Origin: Uloborus plumipes
Lineage: Eukaryota > Arthropoda > Arachnida > Araneae > Uloboridae
DNA: 64,000 bases
Direction of reading: 5' to 3'
NCBI GenBank assembly: GCA_038373865.1
Contig: JAXGGA010001694.1
Span: 1 to 64,000, forward strand
The notes under the pieces are model-generated. The model was not told the origin of the DNA and ran no database searches. It saw only the letters and a list, made by a program, of their open reading frames with translations. The number at the start of each line of letters is the position of its first letter. Within the stretch, counting starts at the first letter, position 1. Made by a program: the position numbers and the translations under genes. Below, one piece after another: positions 1 to 11,090 of the stretch.

Positions 1-332
1 TCTAGCAGGCTTTTTATTACTCTTTTATCTCAAAACTGTTTAAATTAGAAAGATTCTCTGTTCATTTGTGTTTTGTTGTAATGCATTTTTTTTTTCAATT
101 TGTTAACTTGAAACAAAATTTAGGAATTTAAGCGAGTTCAGTTTAATTTGAATGACATTCAAATTTTCGCTTGTGTGATAAAATTTCCTCTTTCTTTCAC
201 TTTAAAAAAATAATAACTAAATAGATAAAACACAAACTACAAATGTGTGTCCGGTGTAAACTCGGAAACTACCGTCCCGATTTCGTTAATTTTTTCACAG
301 TTTGTGTTGGTTAGTGCTCGGAAAGTTTAGAC

Positions 333-1090
333 CAGTGATTCCCAACTTGGTAGCAATCGCCCCCGAAGGGGCGATTTAGCTGTTCAAGGGGACGATAAAT
401 TTCTGGGGGGCGATTCGGGGCTACGGGTATTCGGATATCTGGCAATAGGAAATTCTTGACCTTTTAAAACAAAAAAATTTAAACAAATCGACATTAGTTA
501 ATCGGTAAGTCATTACTGCTATTAACAAGATCAAAACTAATTCTCTCAATGATTGCCTGTTTCGAGAACTTTGCCATGAAAATGATGAAGAATTCGAACG
601 ATTGCTTTTACATACGGTCGTGAGATAGCTTTCCAAAGGAAACTTTGCGCCGTTTCTTCGAATTATTTATGTATAATTCTGTTACTGAATTTCACGACTT
701 GCATAATTCTGCTTTAAGTGATAATTTGGAACAGCACAAATAGGAGCTTGCGTATCTCAGATATTTTTGAAAAAAATGAACGAAGTCAACATTAAGCTGC
801 AAAGAAAACCCATACCTTAATCTACTTTTCTACATAATTGTCACCAATAGAAAAATAATTACCATATCGTACAATCCGCTTTTGAAGTCCCTCTTCAAAG
901 AAATATGCCGCCTGCTTTGTCAGCACTGCAGTACGATAATCCTGACATCAACGTCATTGTCGACGTTACTAGCCGCCGAGGTGCGGCTTCAGATGCAACA
1001 AGAAGTTCTGTCAAGAACTAAACGAGCCTACTTTCCCGTACATCGACATCGGCATTGTAGCATCTGATCAATATTCTCTTGATTATCTGA
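333..1090 (+). pseudogene. hAT transposase remnant (ZBED5/SCAND3-like) with a Charlie-type terminus
   Basis: A terminus reading CAGTGATTCCCAACTTGG starts at 333, matching the CAGTGGTTCYCAACC ends of Charlie-like hAT transposons. From 521 the plus strand encodes LCHENDEEFERLLLHT, then a stop where the family normally has Trp, then LSKGNF. After a frameshift come RFFELF and SVTEF; a further frame gives KMNEVNIKLQ near 774-805. These are typical of the RNase-H-like hAT transposases domesticated as ZBED5, SCAND3 and FAM200. Similarity fades after about 1090 and no right terminus was found. Several stops and frameshifts make it a fossil. The family call is firm; the limits are approximate. Confidence 0.75.
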
Positions 1091-1756
1091 AACTAAAAAT
1101 TATGTCAAACATATCTTTATAGCACTTAAAGCTGATTTCTGAAAGCAAAATATACCCCTCTCATCAGATAAAACACGTAAAAAGTAAATAAACGAGTCAA
1201 TAAAGTTTTGTCGCACCTTTTAAAGAATGTAACTGTTATAGTTCTTCCGTAGAAAAATTCCACAATCGTTTTCAAAAGAAAAAAAAATAAATAAATAAAA
1301 TAAAAGTACAAAGAACTTCAAAACACATTTTATCAAAGAAAGAAAAAAAACTTGTTCGTTAATAAAATGTCTTGAATTTCATTTTTAATCCGTTGCCAGT
1401 TGTTAAATATAAATAAGGAATAAAATGCTCTCGTGAATGAAAAATTTTTGTTAACAAAAAAAAATCGTCTGATAAAAAAAAAATAATAATAATAAATTAA
1501 ACAAACAAATAAATAAATAAACAAAAAATCGTCTGCCCAGTCAGTCATATTTTCTGAGCCTGCATTTCCGCCATGTGTGCAGAGTCGGAGTCGGAATCAG
1601 AGTCCTCACAGAAGATTATTCAGAAAAGTACTTTACAATACATTATTTATCAAAACCATTTTCTTACTAAGTTAGTTTGAAGGAAATCCGCCTTGAAGTT
1701 CAGAATCAACATTCAATTTAAATTTCTCCGTAGGCGCTCATGTTAAAATTTTTTCT
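1091..1756. other. Unassigned AT-rich stretch
   Basis: Contains A-rich and (AAAT)n-like low complexity around 1280-1530 and a short GGAGTC-rich run near 1580-1605 that resembles the repeat at 14.94-15.09 kb. No credible coding region was seen. Confidence 0.5.
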
Positions 1757-2470
1757 GAACGGTTCATCATTGAACGAAAAATGGTTCAAATTGAAAAGTG
1801 AAATATAGGAATGAGCTTCTCCGAGATCTTTCGAACACAAAAAAGTTTATTCAATTCGGACGGTTCACTTAAAAGTTATTATGTGGGGAAAGGTTGTTTG
1901 AACGGTTCAATGTTGAACAAAAAAAATGTTCAAATTGAAAATTTAAATACGGTAATGAAGCATCCTTGCCGAGATCTTTTGAACAAAAAAAAGTTTGTTT
2001 AAATCGGACTGTTCATTCAAAAGTTATTAGGTGTGAGAGCTTGTTTGAACGGTTCAATGTTGAACGAAAAATTGTTCAAATCGGAAATTTAAAAACGGGG
2101 ATGAAGTATCCTTGCCGAGATCTTTCGAACAAAAAAAAGTTTGTTTAAATCGGACGGTTCACTCAAAAGTTATTAGGGGTGAGAGCTTGTTTGAACGGTT
2201 CAATGTTGAACGAAAAATTGTTCAAATCGAAAATGTAGATACGGGAATGAAGTACCCTTGAAAAGATCTTTCGAACAAAAAAAAGTTTGTTCAAATCGGA
2301 CTGTTAACTAAAAAGTTAATATCGCGGGCCAGGTTGTTTGAACGGTTTAAAGTTGCACCAAAAATTGTTCAAATCGAAAAATCAAATATGGGAATGAGCT
2401 GTACTCGCCGAGATCTTTCCAACAAAAAAAAGTTTGTCCAAATCGGAATGTTCATTCAAAAGTTATTAGG
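1757..2470. repeat. Tandem array, ~146-bp unit, about five copies
   Basis: Repeat starts, marked by GAACGGTTCAATGTTGAAC and variants, fall at 1757, 1900, 2047, 2193 and 2340, giving spacings of 143-147 bp. Each unit also carries a GCCGAGATCTTTCGAAC-type segment and TCAAAAGTTATTAGG. The last unit runs into a GACAGACAGACGGACAGAC tract at about 2476-2505. Units differ by a few substitutions, so this is an ageing minisatellite. The GACAGACGGACAGAC tail resembles tails seen in some RTE-like repeats, but no reverse transcriptase is present. Short open frames here are by-products of the repeat. Confidence 0.9.
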
Positions 2471-2592
2471 GGGGGGACAGACAGACGGACAGACCGACAG
2501 ACACACAAATTCCCCATCTCAATACCCTACTTTCAAATTTTTAATTTTTCGATATTTATTTCATTTTTTTGTTTCTTTTTGACTTTTTTTTA

Positions 2593-2662
2593 CTTGGCGA
2601 TATTTTTTTACTTGGCGATATTTTTTTGGACTTGGCGATATTTTTTGGACTTGGCGACATTT
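2593..2662. repeat. Short tandem repeat, ACTTGGCGATATTTTTT unit
   Basis: Four consecutive copies of ACTTGGCGATATTTTTT with small length changes. The core TTGGCGATAT also occurs in the fold-back repeat near 9.8 and 10.75 kb. Confidence 0.8.
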
Positions 2663-2955
2663 TTTAGATGCATTAAGCCAGTTTTAATGCTTTTTTCGTC
2701 TCTTTTATTTTTAACGGGAAAGTAGGTTAAAAACAGGTGGTAGTCACAGGATGCTCCATCTGGGCTGCTTTTGCACGAAATCTTCATTAATGACCGAAGG
2801 TCGACCACTCCGTTCCTCGTGGTGCACATTAGAGTGGCCATCTTTGAACGCTCGGACCCAAATCCTAACCATGGTTTCACCATGTGTGGAAGAAATCTTG
2901 CGATTAATATCGATAGCTTTTAACCATAATGCAGTTAAAAAATGAATAACCGCAC

Positions 2956-3376
2956 GTACACTAAAAAATAGACGTTGTTTTTACAGTATAATACAGCTGA
3001 TTTTAGAGTAAAAATTGCTTATTTTGCAGTAATAAACTGTAAAATTACTAATTTTACACTAATAAGCTGTAAAATTGCAATTTTACAGCAATAAGCTGTA
3101 AAATCGTTAATTTTGCAGCTTATTACTGTGCATTTTACAGTTTTAAACTAGAACTTCTGCTGCAAGTATCCCACTGTTGTTTTTACAGTATGATACAGCT
3201 AATTTTATAGTAATAAACTAAAATTATGGCGATAAACTGTGAAATTGCTGCCTTACAGTAATAAACTGTAGAATTGCTATATTTACAGATTATTACTGTG
3301 CATTTTATAGTTTTAAACTGGAACCTCTACTGCCAGTATTATACTGTAAAAACAATAATTTATTTTTTGCGTGTAC
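2956..3376. mobile_element. MITE with TACAGTAT-rich inverted ends
   Basis: The left end GTACACTAAAAAATAGAC is matched in inverse at the right end, and both run into TTGTTTTTACAGTATAATAC. The inside is built of alternating forms of AATAAACTGTAAAATTGC. A related element lies at 31031-31386. No coding capacity. Confidence 0.75.
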
Positions 3377-3415
3377 CTCATAGTCGGCGGCACTCTCAAT
3401 CGGTAGACGTATTTT

Positions 3416-4360
3416 GAAGTTGATTGTATGATATGATAAGCGTCTTACATTTAATGGCAATTATGTAGAAAAGTATTTTAAGTATGAGCTTTCATGTAAA
3501 AATACAATTGAAGGGGCAAGTGGATAAAGGTGATATGTGACATTTGAATTTTGCCGATTTGAAGTTTATTGTATGATATGATAAGCGTCTTGCATTTAAT
3601 GGCAATTTTGTAGAAAAGTATTTTAGCTATGAGCCTTCATGTAAAAATACAATTGAAGGGGCAAGTGGATAAAGGTGATATGTGACATTTGAATTTTGCC
3701 GATTTGAAGTTTATTGTATAATATGATAAGCGTCTTGCATTTAATGGCAATTTCGTAGAAAAGTATTTTAGCTATGAGCCTTCATGTAAAAATACAATTG
3801 AAAGGGCAAGTGGATAAAGGTGATATGTGACATTTGAATTTTGCCGATTTGAAGTTTATTGTATAATATGATAAGCGTCTTGCATTTAATGGCAATTTCG
3901 TAGAAAAGTATTTTAGCTATGAGCCTTCATGTAAAAATACAATTGAAGGGGCAAGTGGATAAAGGTGATATGTGACATTTGAATTTTGCCGATTTGAAGT
4001 TTATTGTATGATATGATAAGCGTCTTGCATTTAATGGCAATTTCGTAGAAAAGTATTTTAGGTATGAGCTTTCATGTAAAAATACAATTGAAGGTGCAAG
4101 TGGATAAAGGTGATATGTGACATTTGAATTTTTCGATTTACACAAATTCAGATTAGTGTGTGTTCAATTGTATTAACTCGCAAACACAATTGAAGAGACA
4201 AGTGAATAAAGGTAAATGTGATAACTTTTTAAATTTCTAGAAAAAGCTTTCAAAAAAAAAAAAAAAAAAAAAACTTATCACCTTCATCCATGGTAAAAAG
4301 TAAGTTTTTCCGAAATTGTCACATATCACCTTAATCCACTTCCCCCTTCAATTGTAAGGC
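3416..4360. repeat. Tandem array, five 145-bp units, plus an inverted partial unit
   Basis: Units start with GAAGTTTATTGTATGATATG or a close variant at 3416, 3561, 3706, 3851 and 3996, each exactly 145 bp apart. Neighbouring copies are nearly identical, so the array expanded recently. After a partial unit and a poly-A run near 4254-4273, an inverted copy of the unit end (TGTCACATATCACCTTAATC) lies at 4316-4355. The array therefore sits inside an inverted-repeat arrangement and may be the expanded core of a TIR element. Not coding. Confidence 0.92.
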
Positions 4361-5504
4361 TATTTCTGTCTTTTTTATTTACTCCAAAACGGTACTTACT
4401 TTAAAAATACGCCTCGTATTTTAACTGAGTGCCTAAGCTTACATTGTTGATTCCAGTCAAAAAACAAATAGCTCTAACGATCGACAAAAAAATTAACGCG
4501 AGTCATTTTCAAAATTTGATACACATATCGTAATATTCGTGGTTTATCAAAAATATTCATTTTTATTATACATAATTAAGTTCTTGTAATTATTTTAATT
4601 ATTAATTGACGTTTAATGTTGACCACAGTAGTCCTTATTTAGTTCCTATTAGGCATGTTTTGATTTTTCTAGTTCACGCAGGTTAAAACGGATGTGGCAA
4701 AGTGAAATAGTTCATTTTGGTTGCTTATTCATTTATTTATTAAATCACTTGCGAATTTCGTCATTTATAAATTCATTTACATTTCTTTACTAAAAATTCA
4801 CATATCTATTTATTCATTCACCTGTCTTCTTATTCATTCTTTTTTAGTCACTAATTTACTTTTCTCACATTAATTCATTCATTGATTCATTTATGTATTC
4901 ATTCGTTTATTTTTTATTATGAATTGGCTTATTTTTGTTCATTTAGACATCCATTTGATGGAAAATATTCTTAATAGTCAAACAGAAACTCATTACAAAA
5001 AATCTTATTTTTCACTTCGCCCTATCGTTTTTTGAAGGGAACATTTTCTAACTTTATTTAGAAAATAACTGCCAAATATAAAAAAATGTTTCAACGCAAG
5101 TTATGTTACAAAATACATTATTACTTCTTTATGTACGTACCGTAGTTTTCAGATTAACTTACGTGTCTCAAATAATAACTTATAATAACTTGCAATAATT
5201 ATGAACAATAATAATAACTTAGTTCTCTCAAAATGAATAAATTGGAAATTTGTTCATTTTAAGACAAGTAAGTTATCATTTAACAATTTCACTATGCCCC
5301 ACCATCCCCTTCTAAAATATCATTTACCATCCACTGTCTCCAATCAGAATTTCTGTTTTTAATGCTTTAATGGTCTGCCCAGATGGCAATAAATAAATAA
5401 ATAAATAAAATAAAATTTATCTCGAAAATAGATTTTTACAATATTTCAAATATCCTAATTCGAAATCAAGTTTTTATTACGCTTTTATTACACATGTGGG
5501 TTTC
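4361..5504. other. Unassigned AT-rich stretch
   Basis: Rich in ATTCATTTATTTATTC-type runs (about 4720-4930) with an (AAAT)n run near 5390-5410. No gene or terminal repeats recognised. Confidence 0.5.
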
Positions 5505-6260
5505 ACATGTGGATTTGTTTGTATGTATGTATGTAACTCTGAATAAAAGATAAATTTACGCTCTTTCCAAACATAAAAGTAATGTATTTAACCCTTCACT
5601 GCACGATTTTTTATATTTTCATGAAAAAAATCATTTGTTACCTTTTAATAGCTCTGAGTTCAGAAAAAATAAAGAAAAAAAATAATCTTAAAAATGTGCA
5701 ACAAAAATGATGTTTTAATTGTTTGTTCTATATATGGCATAAAGCACATAGCATATGCTTTGTATACCGATAAAGGTAATTATCTACAATGTGTTTTGTG
5801 CCATAAGTGGTACAAATTTTCCACTAAGTGTATTTAAACATTTTTAGAACAAAGGAAATAATGACTAAGCACACTTCTAACGGAAATGCAGACACTCTTT
5901 TTTTCAAAAGCAAAAACTGTAATACCTAGACTAGTGCAACTAACTAGTGCGTAAACATCACACTAAACTGTTGTAGCAATGTTCCAGAAGGGGCATTAAA
6001 CTCAGTTTAACTGCATTTAAATATCATAAGAATATATGAGGGTTCTATTGGTGTGTGCCAGATGAGGCACCCCATGCAGTGAAGGGTTAATACTGTTATT
6101 AATACTAAAGGCTAAACTATGTTACATGTTGATGTATTTATTATAAGTGCATGTAAACTTAGCGGATATTCAATAGTTTTGAAAATCAGAGAGAACTCAG
6201 AGTATAAGAAAATATGTTGATTAACTCTAAAAGAGTATTTTTTAGTTTTTTAAACTATAT
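5505..6260 (+). repeat. Dispersed repeat A, interrupted copy
   Basis: Matches other copies at 7360-7660 (inverted), 11805-12185 and 50720-51250. Shared landmarks are GTATGTAACTCTGAATAAAA, ATTAATACTAAAGGCTAAAC and AAACTTAGCGGATATTCAAT. This copy is split by the TTAA element at 5592-6086; the landmarks on either side join when the insert is ignored. No coding frame; likely the noncoding body of an unidentified transposon or a short-unit satellite. Confidence 0.8.
5592..6086. mobile_element. piggyBac-type MITE, 495 bp, TTAA target site
   Basis: Flanked by TTAA at 5588-5591 and 6087-6090. Ends are CCCTTCACTGCA and its exact inverse TGCAGTGAAGGG. A short hairpin, GTGCC-agatga-GGCAC, lies just inside the right end. 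No transposase is encoded. It was inserted into dispersed repeat A. Confidence 0.9.
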
Positions 6261-7359
6261 TTTAAAATTATTTTTTGTTTGATGGCACATATTAATATGT
6301 TTCTTGCAGAGTTAAAATTTGTCCCCAACATTTTGCGTCATTACAATCCAACAGTTTTCACAGGCTTTCATGACTACTAGATGCAACTGGCAGCTCAAAT
6401 AACTTTCAGTTTTTAGTAGCAGTCATCATAGCTTTGTAGGATTGAAAAGTTAAAGCAAATTATTTAAGTAAGAGTAAGATTTTTTTGTGTAGAAAGTTCT
6501 AAGCTTCCTAGTTAGGTTATTTAATGTAAATAAATAAATAAATAAATAAAAACGTCAGTCATCGCCATCTTTACTCATAATGGGTTGCTTCTGACATTTC
6601 TTGTGTAATTTTGTTCTTTTATGTCTGCAATGAGTGAACCTTTGTTCAAGATATGTAAAATTTCAACCAAAGCAGCCATATTTTGTCTTGTCACGTGAAA
6701 TATGTATATTTGTTTTATTTCTTAACAATACATTTATGAACTATTAATTATTTAATTTATGAACCGAAATCAAGGAACACTAAGGGGGGAAAATTCATTT
6801 ATTAAATTTGTCAAATTAAAAAAACAAAACTCTCAATATCCTTGAAAGAAATGCAGATGTTTTGCGAACTTCTGTAGTTTAACAAAAATATGTATGTTGC
6901 CTTCCTAAAAAGTATCAATTTGCACTTCTTTTGAAAATTTAACAAATTTAAAAACTCGGAATGCAAAATTACACTTTTCTAGAGAATTGTCCATATGTGT
7001 GCACATTTATGTAAATGCATGTCACAAACTTTTTACAGAAAAAAAAACAACTTATTTAAAATCTCACAATTTAAAAAATAAAAAAAGAAGTACTAATTTA
7101 TAAAAAACACCCTACTCAAAATTAACTAAATTAACTGCTGGATGATTAGAAAATAAATAAATTTGAGCTAAAAATGAAAGCAAATAATGCTATGTTAAAA
7201 AAAAAAAAAAAAAAGACAAATGCGCGGGAATACGCAGACACGTTTTTCCGCATTCAAGGGACAATTTTTTTCAATACACAAAATGTGAGCTAATGAGTAT
7301 AAAGACTAAGCTCACATTTTGCATAGTGAATAATCTTTAAATTAGTTTTAAAAAACTAA
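6261..7359. other. Unassigned AT-rich stretch
   Basis: Holds an AATA run near 6530-6550 and an A-run near 7199-7214. An inverted pair, ACAAAATGTGAGCT (7279-7292) and AGCTCACATTTTG (about 7309-7321), forms a small hairpin. No gene recognised. Confidence 0.5.
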
Positions 7360-7660
7360 AAAATACGCTTTTAGAGGCACTTATTATACATCAACATTTA
7401 ATATAGTTTAGCCTTTAGTATTAATGATAGTAGTAAATATATTACTTTTATATTTGCAAAGAACGTGAATTTTATCTTTTATTCAGAGTTACATATAAAT
7501 AGTTGAAACACTTATAATCAATACATCAATATTTTATATAGTTTTGCTTTAGCATATAATAATAGAAAAAAAAATATTATTTTTCTGTTTGTAAAGAAAG
7601 TGAATTTATATTTTACTCAGAGTTACATACATACATACAAGCAAACCCATGTGTGAAACT
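7360..7660 (-). repeat. Dispersed repeat A, inverted, two tandem units
   Basis: Two minus-orientation units, each ending in CAGAGTTACAT (about 7486 and 7618), so the local period is ~132 bp. Same family as the copies at 5.5, 11.8 and 50.7 kb. Confidence 0.75.
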
Positions 7661-7740
7661 AATAAAAGCATATTAAAAAGGCGTTCCTTGTTACGCCGAA
7701 AAACGTCCCTGCGGCGTATTTCTGCGCATTTGCGCTTTTT

Positions 7741-8940
7741 ACTTTCTTCTATATCTAATATATAGAAGAAAGTATTGGTTTCGTGAAAATTTTCGAATGT
7801 CGAATTTTGACGGATTTGCACGTTTTGAGGTGCGCTGAGTCCATTTCGACCATTTTTAGAAAATGTCTGTCTGTCTGTCTGTGTGTGTGTGAGTCTGTAT
7901 GTGTGTGACCAGTTTTTGTGGCCGCGCTAGAGCAAAAACTACTGAATGAAATCGAACAAAAATTTTTTCACATATGTACCACCATGTGAACTGGTGCACC
8001 TGACTTTTTTTAGCGAATTCCTCCAAGGGGGGTGGAGCAATCGCACGTGTTCTGCGCGGGGGTGATTGCTATATCTCAGGAAGTAACTGGCGGAATCAAA
8101 CGAAACGTGGTCCATAGATAGACCCTACTGAGTACAGGTGCTGATTCAATTTGTTTGTCAATATCTCCAAGGGGGGTGGAGCAATCGCACGTGTTCTGCG
8201 CAGGGGTGATTGCTATATCTCAGGAAGTAACCGGCGGAATCAAACGAAAATTGGTCCATAGGTAGACCCTACTGAGTACAGGTGCTGATTCAATTTGTTT
8301 GTCAATATCTTGAAGGGGGGTGGAGCAATCGCACGTGTTCTGCGCGGGGGTGACTGCTATATCTCAGGAAGTAACCGGCGGAATCAAACGAAAATTAGTC
8401 CATAGGTAGACCCTATTGAGTACAGGTGCTGATTCAATTTGTGTGTCAATATCTCAAAGGGGGGTGGAGCAATCAAAAGTGCTTATTTTGTCACTGCACC
8501 TACTGTATCTCGGGAAATATTGCTGCGATTTGAATGAAATTTGGAATAACACTAACCCAATATGGAAGCAAGCATCGATTAAATTTTGGCGCCAATCGCC
8601 CCAGGGGGAGGGTGGGGTGATTTTTGCGCTTAGTCAACAATGCGAAAAATTACTTCATTAAAAAATCGCTTTCACGCTATTTAATTATCAAAACAGCTGA
8701 AAACTTTCAATGATTTGAAATTTTTAACTGTTGCCAATTTCTTTTTACTAACAAACAAAATGTTTGCAATTTATCTAAACAAGGCTTTTGCAATGATTTC
8801 CAATTTCGCTCATTGATTCTGCATTTGCAGGGTTATTACGATAATTGGGAAATTGGCGCTGTCTCCAACTACTCGGGCGAGTACGTATTTTATTTTGTAA
8901 CCGGAATTCATAAGATAGATATAGAAGAAAGTTTCGTGAC
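7741..8940. mobile_element. Noncoding element with palindromic AGAAGAAAGT ends
   Basis: Begins with a near-perfect palindrome, ACTTTCTTCTATAT through ATATAGAAGAAAGT (7741-7773), followed by TATTGGTTTCGTGAAAA. A further end module, AGATATAGAAGAAAGTTTCG, lies at 8916-8935. Next to the left end is a (GTCT)n/(GT)n run (7865-7905). The body holds the 144-bp array described separately. The architecture, a palindromic end then AGTATTG and CGTGAAAA, parallels the element at 10243-11090. Superfamily unknown. Confidence 0.6.
8021..8500. repeat. Tandem array, 144-bp unit, about 3.4 copies
   Basis: Units marked by CTCCAAGGGGGGTGGAGCAA or close variants start at 8021, 8165, 8309 and 8453, exactly 144 bp apart. 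Copies also share GGAAGTAACCGGCGGAATCA and CAGGTGCTGATTCAATTTG. It lies inside the palindromic-end element. An open frame at 8416-8661 crosses it but has no recognisable protein features. Confidence 0.92.
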
Positions 8941-9552
8941 GGCCACGACAGCTAGTTTAAAGTTGTATTATTTGCTTTTTGCTGAATGCTTGTTGACTAT
9001 TGAATAATTTTTCGTGTTTTCAACTTAGAAGTCTAGTGGTAGCTAGAAAGCAGAAAGGCTTTTTAAATAGTTTTGTACACGTTTCTAGGAAGGAAAAATA
9101 ATAAATATGACACTAAAATTATCATCGCGTATTTAGTTTCTTTTCAGTTTTGTAAGAAAATGTAACTGTTGAACTTCTTTTTAACTCGAACTTTCCCATT
9201 TTAAAATTTCCCATTCAAAATGTTTATTCCTGAGATATTGTTATTTTTTCACGCCGCGGATGAGCAAAAATTTGGCCTACTTGATATTTTTTTTCTTAAA
9301 TTTAGACCAATATAAAGTAATTTATTGCTGGAAACTCAATGTGAATCATTAGAATAGATTACATAAATGAAAAAATACAGCAAGTGAAACAGAAAATACA
9401 GCAGTGTTTGCCAGATACTGCATGTAAAATTGGTCGAAATAATTATTTTGACCCAAAATTATAGAAAAAATAGAAATCAATTTAACAAAAAATACTGACG
9501 TGATGGAATGTTTTCCTTATTTTATGTTTTCACTATTTTCCTCGAACTCAGA
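8941..9552. other. Unassigned AT-rich stretch
   Basis: No gene, terminal repeat or tandem structure recognised. Confidence 0.4.
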
Positions 9553-11090
9553 ACCAAAAAATCTGGTATGTGTCCCACACTACTTCCTTTTACGTGTAAA
9601 TTTCTTTGTAGATGCCTTAGTGTTAAAATAGTGCTAGGAGTGAGCAAGATAGCAATTTGAACATTTACACCCCTAGTTTGCCACGAAACAATGAAAACAA
9701 ATGTTTTACAATGATTCATTTTCTAAATATCGCAATTTTAACATCATTCAGTGGATTTTTCACGAAATATCGCCAATAGCGCCAAATTGAACCCAAATTC
9801 AAAAAATATTTTTTTCGCCAAATTTTTGCCGACCAAAAGCTTGGCGACATATCGCCAAGTGGTCGCGCCAATTCATATCACTTGAGTCTGCATTGAAATT
9901 AACACTGATTTACTCCCAAAAAGGGGTAAAACACCCCCTTGGGAACATTCAAATGCAACCACAAGGGGAGGTGCACAACTAGACCATCCTCAGAGCCTAC
10001 ATACCAAGCTAGAAGCTTCTATGGCATTTAGTTTTTGAGTTATGCGACCCACATACGCACATACGCACATACAGACGTCACGAGAAAACTCGTCGTATTA
10101 ACTCGGGGGTGGTTGAAAATGATTTTTCGGCTGGTTATATGTTGGCAGGTATATATGCACGTGCTGACAGATCGAAAAAACGACTCAACATTCATTCAGG
10201 GGTGAGCAAAATCAAAATTTAGACCCAAATTTGAGTGATTTTACTTCCTTTTACGTAGTAAAGGAAGTATTGTGATCACGAAAAAAATTTCACTCAAATT
10301 TCAGTCTGAATTTTGACTCTGCTCACCCCTGAATGAATGTCGCGTAGTTTTTTCGACCTGTCAGCACGTGCATATGTACCTAACAACATACAAACAGCCG
10401 AAAAATCAATTTCGACCACCCCTGAGTAAATTACGACGAGTTTTCTCGTGACGTCTGTATGTACGTATGTGCGGATGTATGTGCGGGTGTATGTGCGGAT
10501 GTAAGTGCGTATGTGGCTCGCATAACTCAAAAACTATATGCCGTAGAAACTTCTAGCTTGGTATGTAGGCTCTGAGGGGGGTCTAGTTGTGCACCTCCCC
10601 TTGTGATTGCATTCGAATGATTCTAAAGGGGTCTTTTACCCCTTTTTTGGGGTAAATCAATGTTAATTTCAATACAGACTCATATGAATTGGCGCCACCA
10701 CTTGGCGACATGTCGCCAAGCTTTTGGTCGCCAAGTGTTTGACGCCAACTTGGCGACATATCGCCAAATTGGCGACAAATTTGGCGAAAAAATTATTCTT
10801 TGAATTTGGGTTCAACTTGGCGCTATTGGCGATATTTTGCGAAAAATTTACTGAATGATCTTAAAATCAGCAATATTTAGAAAAATAACCATTGTAAAAT
10901 ATTTTTTGCATTGTTTCGTGGTAGATTAGGGGAGTAAATATTTGAATGCTCACCTTGCTCACTCCAAGCACTTTTTTTAACACTTAAGGCAACTACTAAG
11001 AAATTTACACGTAAAAGTAAGTAGTATGGGGTCCATACCAGATTTTTTTTTTCGCGATCACAATACTTCCTTTACTACGTAAAAGGAAGT
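9553..11090. repeat. 1.5-kb fold-back (inverted) repeat
   Basis: The left arm (9553 to about 10242) is the inverse of the right arm (about 10269 to 11055). Matching pairs include AATCTGGTATG with CATACCAGATT, GCACGTGCTGACAG with CTGTCAGCACGTGC, and GACGTCACGAGAAAACTCGT with its inverse. Arms differ at scattered positions and by ACATACGC microsatellite length. The centre is the near-palindrome at 10243-10268. Repetitive open frames here, such as 10294-10530 on the minus strand, are microsatellite by-products. Confidence 0.9.
10243..11090. mobile_element. 848-bp element with ~44-bp TIRs and palindromic ends
   Basis: The left end (10243-10286) begins ACTTCCTTTTACGTAGTAAA, then GGAAGTATTGTGATCACG. 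The right end is its inverse with about one difference in the first 44 positions. The first 26 bp of each end is itself a near-palindrome. Internally there are repeated TTGGCGAC/TCGCCAA motifs (10690-10830). The left arm of the fold-back is a second, inverted copy sharing this terminus and lacking its outer end. No transposase. Confidence 0.75.

Noticed and set aside
3416..4140. CRISPR-like regular repeats
   Set aside because: Units are contiguous 145-bp tandem copies with no unique spacers, in a eukaryotic genome.
10294..10530. Thr/Tyr/Arg-rich repetitive protein on the minus strand
   Set aside because: Translation of an ACATACGC microsatellite within the fold-back repeat.
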